From Candidatus Nanohalarchaeota archaeon (GTDB taxonomy: Archaea > EX4484-52 > B79-G9): a stretch of DNA of 6,962 nucleotides. How positions within the stretch are numbered: the stretch's first letter is position 1; each line of letters opens with the position of its first letter. A model generated the notes under the pieces. That model had not been told where the DNA came from. It worked only from the letters and a program-made list of their open reading frames with translations, and searched no databases. A program made the position numbers and the translations under genes. The stretch is taken from the NCBI GenBank assembly GCA_030635525.1, contig DAOVYR010000061.1, positions 1 to 6,962 of the forward strand, in the 5' to 3' direction. Shown piece after piece: positions 1 to 6,017 of the stretch.

Positions 1-296
1 AAATAATTGCTGAAGACAAAATAGAAAATAGTCTCCATCTTGAATCTAACTGGTTTATAACTATGTGCATCTATAATCTTAATCCTAAAATCATAAACAT
101 AATCAGGAATTTGAAGTTTGTAGTCAAAACAGAATTGAGATCAGAATATGTTATAGATGTATTTGTCAATTCAAAAAAAGATGTAAAACCAGAAATCAAT
201 AAACTTATTGTTGAAAACAACGGGCAGGTTTTCAAATTGATAGAAAATTCATTATCTCTGGAAGATGCATTTATAAATGCCACAAAAATGCATTGA
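1..296 (+). CDS. ABC-2 type transporter ATP-binding protein, C-terminal fragment (5' truncated by window)
   Basis: The frame is open from the window edge (first full codon at 3) to a TGA at 294-296, so about 97 C-terminal residues are visible. They fit the domain that follows the nucleotide-binding core in ABC-2 exporter ATPases. The segment begins with IIAEDKIENSL, like the usual strand plus 'G-x-I-V-A-x-G-x-x-x-x-L' end of the catalytic domain. A beta-rich ferredoxin-like stretch follows (VVKTELRSEYVIDVFV, then a helix and VENNGQVFKLIEN). It ends with the family's typical SLEDAFINATK signature. Walker A, the ABC signature and Walker B would lie upstream and are not visible. Family knowledge: such ATPases pair with a membrane permease to export drugs, lipids or polymers; the substrate cannot be told here. 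The ATG at 63 is internal, not the start. The stretch is much more AT-rich than the genes to its right and favours AAA and ATA codons. Confidence 0.72.
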   Translation, partial: IIAEDKIENSLHLESNWFITMCIYNLNPKIINIIRNLKFVVKTELRSEYVIDVFVNSKKDVKPEINKLIVENNGQVFKLIENSLSLEDAFINATKMH

Positions 297-395
297 AGAG
301 AAATGTCCAATCAGGGACATCATATGTGGAACTCTAATCCCTTCTGATCCTAAATAAGACATTATTTCTCTCTTAGGTTGCATGATTCGTTTTCC

Positions 396-427
396 GATAA
401 AGTTATCACTCATGAGTTAAATAACTC
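396..427. promoter_or_regulatory. Cluster of three abutting short palindromes (possible operator or mobile-element end)
   Basis: Three inverted repeats lie side by side: GATAA-AG-TTATC (396-407), the perfect 10-mer ACTCATGAGT (408-417), and GAGTTA-AA-TAACTC (414-427), which overlaps the second by four bases. AGTTAT (401-406) and ATAACT (421-426) add a longer alternative stem across the middle. This is dense symmetry for 32 bases. It could be a binding site for a dimeric regulator, an RNA fold, or a relic of an element end. No protein or motif family is identified. Confidence 0.3.
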
Positions 428-428
428 C

Positions 429-443
429 CGAAATGTTTAAAAA
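429..443 (+). promoter_or_regulatory. Candidate archaeal BRE/TATA element
   Basis: CGAAA (429-433) followed two bases later by TTTAAAAA (436-443) resembles the archaeal purine-rich BRE next to a TATA box. Initiation would be expected about 25 nt downstream, near 465-470. The next supported gene starts at 741, so this would imply a leader of roughly 270 nt or an unrecognised transcript. A/T-rich strings of this type occur by chance in such sequence, and the site sits inside the possible decayed minus-strand frame. Confidence 0.2.
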
Positions 444-729
444 ACTATTGATTATATCAAAATTACAACAACCTGAGTCCAATAACAGTTGTTTTTGTGT
501 CTCGTCTATCCCAATCGCAGTAAATTGTGGGCTATTAAACCCGGACGGGAATAAAGCATTGAGAATCATATCATTAGTCCAGTATTATCTTACGTCTGGA
601 ATTGATGTGTGCTTTGATTGCGCGAATATGTGTTTTTCTGGCAGAGGTGTATTATTTTGTTTTTAAAGCGTTCTTGATGACGTTATGCTTATTAATGTGT
701 AAAAATAATATGTTTTTGAGGTGTGAAGC

Positions 730-734
730 AGGGG
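730..734 (+). promoter_or_regulatory. Ribosome-binding site AGGGG for the 741 start
   Basis: AGGGG lies 6 nt before the ATG at 741 and can pair with the archaeal anti-Shine-Dalgarno UCCUC with one G-U wobble. The alternative ATG at 771 has only GGAG at 765-768, 2 nt away, which is too close. This site therefore favours 741, although protein features favour 771. Confidence 0.4.
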
Positions 735-740
735 TTGTAA

Positions 741-1841
741 ATGTTGGTTGAAAAGCGGGAATGTGGAGCCATGCGTAAGATAATTGTAGTTATGGCGGTC
801 TTTTTTCTGGTTCTGCCTATGAATGCCTCGGCGCAGATTAGCCTTGGGAGTGTTTCTGAGACTCATAAAACAGTTTACTCTTACCCGGGCGGACATGTCC
901 TGTTAAAGTATTCTTTTTTCAATAGTGGTGGGGAAAATCTTAATCTTAAAGTGAGCTTTGATGCGCTTAATGCGGGCACGACGTATGATTTGGTGGAATA
1001 TGACAAGAGGATGCATCTGATGTATGAGCCTTATCCTTCTACGCTTATGAATGCGCTTTATCTTACTTTGCCTCCTTTGACTAAAAGTCCGGACTCTTCT
1101 CCAGATAAAGAATGGATTGCTCTTGATGGAGGCACAAATTATGCTGAAGTTAAGAGCGCTTATCTGTTTATCCAGATACCTGAGGACAATATCCATGCGA
1201 ACCCTTACAGGCTGAAGGTGGTGGCCACGACATCCGATACTTCTGATCCTTCGGATGCGCAGAATACGACATCAATACAGAAAGTTGTTCAGCAGAGGGA
1301 ATATATTGTCAGAATATATAATGATGCTGAAACGGTTGAACTTGTACCGGATTCGCGCGATTCTGATAATGACGGGCTTTCGGATAATAAAGAATTGGAG
1401 ACATATCATACGAATCCATATAAGAAGGATACTGATGGGGACGGGATAAGTGACGGAGATGAAGTCCGGGGTGGAACAGACCCGAATAATCCAAATGATC
1501 CGGGGAGAGGTATGACTTCTTCGGGAACATTATTCGATACATTGCGGAATCTGGCCGGGTTTGAAAGCAATGAACCGGCAGCTTCGGACGCGGGTGAAAT
1601 CAGTGGAGAAATGGATAGTTATGATGACAGTGCTGAAAAGAAAACAGATACAAGTACTGGCGGGAATTATGAGAACACAGAAGGATATGATGACATGCAT
1701 GAGGAAATTGATGAAAATAATTATGGACCTACAGGCTTTTCGGTGGATATGCCGGCATCAGGTCCTGTGAATGTTGCCACAGTGATAATTATTATTTTCA
1801 GTGTCCTGTTCATTTATCGTCTGTTGAAATCAAAGGTGTAG
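741..1841 (+). CDS. Secreted, C-terminally membrane-anchored protein with thrombospondin-3-like calcium-binding repeats
   Basis: The product is 366 residues and reads as a type I surface protein. A Sec signal peptide with hydrophobic core IIVVMAVFFLVL and a likely cut after NASA (residue 31) precedes a beta-rich ectodomain (about 33-195) that looks like an Ig-like sandwich. Residues 207-254 hold two calcium-binding loops of the TSP3 / D-x-D-x-D-G type: D207, D209, D211, D215, E218, then D230, D232, D234, D238, E241, followed by GGTDPNNPNDP. An acidic Ser/Gly/Glu-rich linker (about 280-328) leads to one C-terminal span (343-360) and a basic LLKSKV end, placing the C terminus inside. An in-frame TAA at 738-740 limits the start. 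ATG 741 has a ribosome-binding site; ATG 771 would give a more typical signal peptide. The next gene begins 2 nt after the TAG stop, so they are probably co-translated. The exact function is unknown; a calcium-dependent envelope or adhesion role is inferred. Confidence 0.85.
   Translation: MLVEKRECGAMRKIIVVMAVFFLVLPMNASAQISLGSVSETHKTVYSYPGGHVLLKYSFFNSGGENLNLKVSFDALNAGTTYDLVEYDKRMHLMYEPYPSTLMNALYLTLPPLTKSPDSSPDKEWIALDGGTNYAEVKSAYLFIQIPEDNIHANPYRLKVVATTSDTSDPSDAQNTTSIQKVVQQREYIVRIYNDAETVELVPDSRDSDNDGLSDNKELETYHTNPYKKDTDGDGISDGDEVRGGTDPNNPNDPGRGMTSSGTLFDTLRNLAGFESNEPAASDAGEISGEMDSYDDSAEKKTDTSTGGNYENTEGYDDMHEEIDENNYGPTGFSVDMPASGPVNVATVIIIIFSVLFIYRLLKSKV
1359..1502 (+). other. Thrombospondin-3-like calcium-binding segment (protein domain)
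   Basis: Residues 207-254 of the 366-residue protein carry two acidic loops with Asp at positions 1, 3, 5 and 9 and Glu at 12, each having the central DG. This pattern is known to bind calcium in TSP3 and related bacterial and archaeal surface repeats. The two loops are 23 residues apart. Such segments often form a rigid calcium-stabilised spacer between domains, here between the sandwich domain and the acidic membrane-proximal linker. Confidence 0.75.
1835..1838 (+). promoter_or_regulatory. Ribosome-binding site GGTG inside the upstream gene's end
   Basis: GGTG lies 5 nt before the ATG at 1844 and overlaps the last codons of the preceding gene, whose TAG stop is at 1839-1841. It matches the archaeal GGAGGTGAT consensus core. 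It supports ATG 1844 over the internal ATG at 1874 and suggests translational coupling. Confidence 0.6.
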
Positions 1842-1843
1842 GC

Positions 1844-4800
1844 ATGATACGATCAGGAATATGCAAAAAGAATATGGCTTTCATTGTTGTCTCTATGCTT
1901 GCAGCATTATTTCTTATTTGTATGTGGTCGCATGCTGTGGATGAGATTAAAGGCATTGTTGATGCACCGGATCCTGTGAATGTTGATGATGCAAACATAA
2001 CAATCAATGCAACTGTCAAGTATACTGCGGCGGGCAGCGGCGGCAATGTCACCACGCTTGTGATTGAATATCCTGTGAGTGAAGAGATAAGGATGAGTTA
2101 TGTCAGGGATATTTCTTCTGATGAAAAACTGTATACTGTGTCGTATAATCCTAACCAGACAGGAGAGTATAGTTATCGCATCAGGGCAGAAGAAAATGCT
2201 GCGGCTACGAGAGTATCAGGGATATATACTTTTGATTCTGCGTATTTTCCATTTATCAAATCGGTCAGTGATTCGCCGGATCCTGTCAAATACGATGCAG
2301 GCAGTGTAACTTTCCAGGCAGATATCTACTACCTGAATTATTCCCTGGATACTGTGATTCTTGAAATTGTTGATCCGGTTTTTGTAAATATTACGATGAC
2401 AAATGTTTCGGCACTTGGAGAGGGCTATGTCTTTGAGGCAAGTTACGACCCGCTTAATGTCAGTACATATAATTACACGATATTTGCGAATGACACATCT
2501 GGTGCTTTTTCGTACTCCCAGTATTATACTTTTGACTCTGAAGGGTATCCTCCACAAATCAATAGTGTCTCGCATTTACCGGGTCTTGTGCTGCCCGGAG
2601 AAGATGTGATTTTTACTGCAAATGTCACTGATGCACGGGATGATCTGGATACTGTGCTTTTGAATATTGTTTCGCCTGTGTCTGAGAGTATTGAGATGGT
2701 CAATATCTCTAATGATATTTTTGTGGCCAGTTATACGACGCCGCTGAATCCGAGGGGGGTATTTTATTATAGGATATGGGCTAATGATAGTGAGGGGTTT
2801 GTGACTATTTCTGATTATCATATGTTCATAAGCAATGAACTTTTGTGGGATAATGCGACGATCAGTGTGAAGATATCTCCTTCCTGCTGCGGGCTGTTCT
2901 CGTTTTTTTATGTTCCTGAGAGGGTTATGCGGAATCAGACATTGATTTTATTGAGTATTTTTGAGAACTGCGGGAATGTGGGCATTGAGGAGACCACAAA
3001 TATTACAGTTGAGAAAGATGTTATAAATGAATATGGGGCGATAAATGAATCTAACCTGGTTATTATACCGCCAAATATCATCAGGTACTGGCAGGGTGAT
3101 GTGGAATATGTTGAGCCGCTTGATGATGATGCATTCTTTTCTATTTTCTACACTACGGGACTCCCGCTGGGAAATTATACTGCGAACACTACGGCATTTT
3201 ACTTTACTAATACAAGTATAGAGAATGAGACTTTTGAGTGCAGCGGAGTGGTAAGCCTTTCGAGACAGTTTGAAATTGTTGAGGAAACCGGGGAGGGTGA
3301 AATTTCTCCTATAGTCATTATAAGGGAGATGCCATCGCAGATTAACCAGGATACTGTGAACTGTAATTCGAACAGTACATGGAATGGTTCGTGTACATAT
3401 ACAAGCGTAAAGTTGATTGTATATAACAAGGGTAGTGAAGCGGTAAATTCTCTGGTGTTGAGTGATCTGGCAACCAAGACATGTGGGGGAGGCAATTGCA
3501 GCCCTCTTGCATACAGGTGTGTGAATAATTCAGACAGTCATTCGTGTTATACTGTTGTGGATAATCTGACGGAAATACATCCAAACGCGGCGTCTTATGT
3601 ATATTTTCACCTGGACAGGGGTCTTAACCCAATGGAATATGCCATACTTGAATACGAGATAGTGCCCACGAATGATGCATTGTTTTATGACACAGCATTG
3701 TCAAATTGGTATAATTTTGCTGCGAGCGCGGACTATTATTATGGTGCGGCGAATGAATCATATACGGCGAAAGAAGATCATGAGTTTTATAACCCTCCTT
3801 TGTCGAATGTGTTGTATCTGGCTAATAAATCGTCTTTTAATTATGGGCTGGATGTTGATACAGTTACTTCAAATGAACAGAGGACTTTTGAAGTGGGTAG
3901 TGACGTGACGTTTTATGTTCGGGCGGTTTCGATTTCAGGCAGTGATGCGGCTAAAGGGCCGTGGCATGCCAGGATAAATCTGCCTTCTTCGTGGGATGTT
4001 ACATCTTGCGCATATGTTTCCGGACCGATCTGCAGCTGCAGTTTCAATAATACAGAGAAATGGGTCATGTGCAATGGTTCTTCGAATGTTTCTAATATGG
4101 AGGTGTCTGAGTTCAGTTTTACTGCAAATACACAGACATATGGTGATTTTTTGCTGAGCGTATATTCAAATGATTCGAATACTGACAGATATATGGATGA
4201 GAATTATATACCGGGGTTGTTTGCTTTATCGAAGGAAATTATAGATGTGGATGTGCCGGAGCCGGAGCCGACACCTGAGCCGGAACCAACTCCGATCCCT
4301 ACTCCGATTCCTGAACCTATACCTCAGCCGGTACCGGAACCTGAGCCAAAAATTGAAATTGTATTGACTCCTCTTAACAGCAGCTATAAGGCATTCCAGG
4401 GGCAGATGATTGCGACAATATATAAAGTTGAAAATATCGGGGAGACTTATATTGAAAATATTAGCATTGAGCCGGTTCTTTTGCCGGGATGGAACTATTC
4501 GGAAACCCTTATTGATTTTTTGAATGTTTCCGGATATGTTAACAGGACCATGTTTATTACTCCGCCAGAGGACGCGGTCCCGGGAATGTATGCAATCCCT
4601 ATCAGGGCGATTGTCAATGATGAAACTGCAGATATTGCGTATATATGGATCGAGGTTTTGCGCATACAAGATTATCCTAAAATAAGGATTGTTGAGGCGC
4701 CACAGATTGTCGAGTTTGAAGAGCTTTCGAATGTTACAATACCGATTCTTGTGGAAAATATCGGGAAAAAAGTACTTCATAATGTTTCTATAAGGATTGA

Positions 4801-5209
4801 GAATGCAGAGCAGTGCCTGGGTGGCGGGCGGGCGGATGAGTATATCCTGAATATAAGTGAAATGAAGTCAATTGATTTTCAGGCAACTACAACCGGAGGA
4901 CCGAAGGTGTGCCGGGCGAATCTTATTGTTTATTCCCGGGAGAATGCTTATGCTTTTGCGCCGGTCAAAATAATTATCAAGGCGAAACCGCCGCTTATCC
5001 CGATTCATAAACGTATCACTCCATGGCTGGCTTTACTTTGGACAATAATTTTTGTGATCTATGCAATAACCAGGAAGAGAAAAGCAAGGATGGGTGAAGT
5101 ACCTACTTCTAACAAGCCCAGGATGATACTTTATATGATGTTGTTTGGAGAGATGGTTATTCTTGCGTATGTTTTTCTTTGGTACTTCGGGGTGATTGAG
5201 ATAATCTGA
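1844..5209 (+). CDS. Large multidomain surface glycoprotein with Ig-like repeats, X-Pro linker and two C-terminal membrane spans
   Basis: The product is 1121 residues. A signal peptide (hydrophobic 12-28, likely cut after SHA31) is followed by three tandem Ig-like units (35-132, 133-232, 233-330), each with a P-D-P-V-like or L-P-G-like opening and a Y-x-Y/YYR-I-x-A-N-D-like strand. Then come Cys-containing beta domains (about 335-475, 488-612, 655-795; several resemble CARDB or DUF11 folds), an X-Pro linker (805-835), and two more beta domains of NEW3/CARDB type (837-938, 945-1047), both with a 'V-E-N-I-G' strand. I count about 40 N-X-S/T sequons, so heavy N-glycosylation is likely. The C terminus has one span at about 1060-1076, a basic TRKRKAR loop, and a second at about 1093-1117, which puts the C terminus outside. 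Sixteen or so cysteines in the ectodomain suggest disulfides. It follows the TSP3-like gene by 2 nt. A role as S-layer-like, stalk or adhesion glycoprotein is inferred; domain names are by pattern only. Confidence 0.88.
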   Translation: MIRSGICKKNMAFIVVSMLAALFLICMWSHAVDEIKGIVDAPDPVNVDDANITINATVKYTAAGSGGNVTTLVIEYPVSEEIRMSYVRDISSDEKLYTVSYNPNQTGEYSYRIRAEENAAATRVSGIYTFDSAYFPFIKSVSDSPDPVKYDAGSVTFQADIYYLNYSLDTVILEIVDPVFVNITMTNVSALGEGYVFEASYDPLNVSTYNYTIFANDTSGAFSYSQYYTFDSEGYPPQINSVSHLPGLVLPGEDVIFTANVTDARDDLDTVLLNIVSPVSESIEMVNISNDIFVASYTTPLNPRGVFYYRIWANDSEGFVTISDYHMFISNELLWDNATISVKISPSCCGLFSFFYVPERVMRNQTLILLSIFENCGNVGIEETTNITVEKDVINEYGAINESNLVIIPPNIIRYWQGDVEYVEPLDDDAFFSIFYTTGLPLGNYTANTTAFYFTNTSIENETFECSGVVSLSRQFEIVEETGEGEISPIVIIREMPSQINQDTVNCNSNSTWNGSCTYTSVKLIVYNKGSEAVNSLVLSDLATKTCGGGNCSPLAYRCVNNSDSHSCYTVVDNLTEIHPNAASYVYFHLDRGLNPMEYAILEYEIVPTNDALFYDTALSNWYNFAASADYYYGAANESYTAKEDHEFYNPPLSNVLYLANKSSFNYGLDVDTVTSNEQRTFEVGSDVTFYVRAVSISGSDAAKGPWHARINLPSSWDVTSCAYVSGPICSCSFNNTEKWVMCNGSSNVSNMEVSEFSFTANTQTYGDFLLSVYSNDSNTDRYMDENYIPGLFALSKEIIDVDVPEPEPTPEPEPTPIPTPIPEPIPQPVPEPEPKIEIVLTPLNSSYKAFQGQMIATIYKVENIGETYIENISIEPVLLPGWNYSETLIDFLNVSGYVNRTMFITPPEDAVPGMYAIPIRAIVNDETADIAYIWIEVLRIQDYPKIRIVEAPQIVEFEELSNVTIPILVENIGKKVLHNVSIRIENAEQCLGGGRADEYILNISEMKSIDFQATTTGGPKVCRANLIVYSRENAYAFAPVKIIIKAKPPLIPIHKRITPWLALLWTIIFVIYAITRKRKARMGEVPTSNKPRMILYMMLFGEMVILAYVFLWYFGVIEII
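1946..2833 (+). repeat. Three tandem Ig-like domain repeats of about 98-100 residues, with 300-nt DNA periodicity
   Basis: Units lie at 1946-2239, 2240-2539 and 2540-2833. Protein similarity is clear: DAPDPV / DSPDPV / LPG at the start, L-D-T-V-I/L-L-E/N-I-V mid-unit, and T-F-D-S at the junctions. DNA identity persists locally. CTGGATACTGTG occurs at 2345-2356 and 2645-2656, exactly 300 nt apart. TATACTTTTGA[T/C]TCTG occurs at 2225-2240 and 2525-2540, again 300 nt apart. CCGGATCCTGT occurs at 1967-1977 and 2276-2286. This indicates internal duplication rather than independent domain capture. Confidence 0.75.
4256..4348 (+). repeat. X-Pro dipeptide linker, 16 alternating prolines
   Basis: Residues 805-835 of the large glycoprotein have proline at every odd position without exception, with Glu, Thr, Ile, Gln or Val between. 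Such (X-P)n stretches form extended, stiff rods, as known from TonB-type and wall-spanning linkers. Here it separates the glycosylated, Cys-containing outer domains from two membrane-proximal beta domains, so it may set the height of the outer part above the membrane. DNA in this stretch is locally GC-rich and repetitive (CCGGAGCC-like). Confidence 0.85.
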
Positions 5210-5222
5210 ATTTAGAAAATTG
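5210..5222. other. Convergent 3' junction of 13 nt
   Basis: The plus-strand glycoprotein stops with TGA at 5207-5209 and the minus-strand protease-like gene stops with TAA at 5225-5223. Only 13 bases separate them. There is no GC-rich hairpin; the sequence is A/T-rich. Transcripts from the two operons probably overlap at their 3' ends. Confidence 0.6.
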
Positions 5223-5891
5223 TTATTTGGGCATGTACTTTTTGCGGTCTTTTTTCTGTGTCTTTTTGATTCCAAACCTGTCGAGTTCTTCTCTTTCTTC
5301 TTCAAGCAATTCCTCCTCTGATGTGTATTTTAGATTCATGCAGAAGTATGCCAGCGAGAATAGCATTATTCCGATGCCGATCAATGGGAGAATATACGCG
5401 GGGGGCGATATGTTTAGAACAGTGAATGTGTTTATCAAGTCTCCTTCTTTTGAGAAAAAATATATTACCGGGGAGAACAGAAAACCTATTGCTATGAAGC
5501 TTGTAAATATTGAGTATTCGAGATAGTCTTTTTTTGTGAGGTGCCAGTCGAGTATGAGTAGTGAAAATCCAATTGCTAAGGTGCCTGTGATGCCTGCTAA
5601 ATAGAGTATTGCCCATTGGAGGTTGCTCATTATACAGCCAGGGTATACTGTTGCGTATAGACCGCTTTCGAGGGATGAGTGAAAATCAGCCCAATATGGG
5701 CAGTTGTAGTAGTTCAGGACGAGCATGTGGAATAATTCGTGTAGAAAGGGGGATATTATGAATGCGATTATTGGAAATGAAAGGAGCCCGGCAATCATGT
5801 AGGCATTGTAGTGATGTTTATTAGTTATGCGCCGGGTTCTTGCTTTTGGTTTTCGGGCAGTCTTTTTTTGTTTTTGATTGTTTTCTATCAT
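5223..5891 (-). CDS. Polytopic membrane protein with HExxH motif, putative M50-like zinc metalloprotease
   Basis: The product is 222 residues. A strongly basic N-terminal tail (about 1-26) precedes a first span (about 32-58) that contains HELFH: H51, E52, H55. The motif within a membrane helix is the hallmark of site-2-protease-like (M50-type) peptidases. Further spans are at about 91-114, 127-146 and 165-187. A possible third metal ligand is D151 in EGDLIN, after the third span; this is a guess from where such families place an Asp. The C-terminal tail (190-222) is Glu-rich and then Lys-rich. Membrane proteases of this group cleave substrates within or next to the bilayer; no substrate is evident, and a non-catalytic relative is possible. 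The start at 5891 lies 5 nt after the stop of the upstream microprotein gene and has no clear ribosome-binding site, so it is probably translated by coupling. Internal Met32 would cut into the first span. Confidence 0.7.
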   Translation of the reverse strand: MIENNQKQKKTARKPKARTRRITNKHHYNAYMIAGLLSFPIIAFIISPFLHELFHMLVLNYYNCPYWADFHSSLESGLYATVYPGCIMSNLQWAILYLAGITGTLAIGFSLLILDWHLTKKDYLEYSIFTSFIAIGFLFSPVIYFFSKEGDLINTFTVLNISPPAYILPLIGIGIMLFSLAYFCMNLKYTSEEELLEEEREELDRFGIKKTQKKDRKKYMPK

Positions 5892-5896
5892 GATTA

Positions 5897-6016
5897 TTAT
5901 TTTTCAAGATGCTTTTTAAAATATTCTCTTTTCAGGCCTATTTTCATTTTCTGCCTGAGAACCAGTGTGCATAATATTATGAAAATTGTTGTTATGAATG
6001 CTGAATAAGTATCCAT
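5897..6016 (-). CDS. 39-residue single-span membrane microprotein
   Basis: ATG at 6016-6014 to TAA at 5899-5897 encodes MDTYSAFITTIFIILCTLVL followed by a basic tail RQKMKIGLKREYFKKHLEK. Residues 6-20 form one membrane span; the Lys/Arg-rich tail predicts N terminus out and C terminus in. GGTG (6026-6023) lies 6 nt upstream. The start is 1 nt after the coiled-coil gene's TGA (6020-6018), and the stop is 5 nt before the protease-like gene. This tight placement between two genes on the same strand is the main evidence that it is real. I recognise no family. A role as a small membrane adaptor or regulatory subunit of the adjoining membrane protease is inferred only from context. It is short enough that automatic gene callers would often miss it. 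Confidence 0.62.
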   Translation of the reverse strand: MDTYSAFITTIFIILCTLVLRQKMKIGLKREYFKKHLEK

Positions 6017-6017
6017 A

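Larger units (their letters stand above)
252..662 (-). pseudogene. Possible decayed reading frame, interrupted by two TAA codons
   Basis: One minus-strand frame runs from 662 to a TAA at 254-252 with only two internal stops, TAA at 587-585 and TAA at 419-417. It gives segments of 25, 55 and 54 codons. The translations look protein-like: IFAQSKHTSIPDVR before the first stop, YWTNDMILNALFPSGF after it, and a last segment opening with ATG at 413 (MSDNFIGKRIMQPKREIMSY). Both stops are one C-to-T change from CAA (Gln), as expected for nonsense decay. Other genes here use TAA, TAG and TGA as ordinary stops, so recoding is unlikely. The last segment overlaps the ABC ATPase 3' end antisense by 45 nt, which argues that at least that part is not conserved coding. 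I do not recognise the family. The whole frame may be fortuitous; alternatively the final 53-residue segment alone could be a small gene. Confidence 0.25.
297..740. other. Gene-poor intergenic region
   Basis: There are 444 bases between the ABC ATPase stop and the first surface-protein start. I found no tRNA T-loop signature, no convincing C/D or H/ACA box pair, and no gene I can name. The plus-strand open stretch 433-666 encodes a Cys-rich peptide with no recognisable signature and no good ribosome-binding site. The gap holds three abutting palindromes at 396-427, a BRE/TATA-like string at 429-443, and a broken minus-strand frame at 252-662 (listed separately). Any promoter for the 741-5209 gene pair should lie in its right part. 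TATA-like A/T runs sit at 659-667 and 701-710, but I cannot choose between them. Confidence 0.6.

Noticed and set aside
71..310. Minus-strand ORF of 79 codons over the ABC ATPase end
   Set aside because: It lies antisense to a well-supported ABC C-terminal domain and is best explained as its shadow.
352..367. AT-only hairpin AAATAA-GACA-TTATTT as a terminator for the ABC ATPase
   Set aside because: The stem is only six A/T pairs and no clean oligo-T tract follows directly; too weak to call.
433..666. Plus-strand ORF of 77 codons in the gap
   Set aside because: No ribosome-binding site, no recognisable motif, an odd Cys-rich composition, and its start codon falls inside a TATA-like string. 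The opposite strand looks at least as protein-like.
659..711. TATA-like A/T strings upstream of the 741 gene
   Set aside because: TTTTTAAAG and AAAAATAATA are both plausible, but neither has a clear BRE and they would give very different leaders; not listed as a promoter.
771..1841. Alternative start at ATG 771 for the TSP3-like protein
   Set aside because: It would give a tidier signal peptide (MRKIIVVMAVFF), but its only ribosome-binding candidate is 2 nt away. It remains a real possibility, noted under the main gene.
2216..2575. Minus-strand ORF of 119 codons
   Set aside because: Antisense to the Ig-like repeats; no signal, no ribosome-binding site, basic low-complexity translation.
4226..4780. 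Minus-strand ORF of 184 codons with Arg-rich repeats
   Set aside because: The Arg/Phe-rich repeats are the antisense reading of the X-Pro linker of the glycoprotein; the plus-strand frame has domains, sequons and continuous coding.
5227..5526. Plus-strand ORF of 99 codons downstream of the glycoprotein
   Set aside because: It reads through the reverse complement of the HExxH membrane protein; its Ser-rich run is the shadow of the Glu-rich tail.
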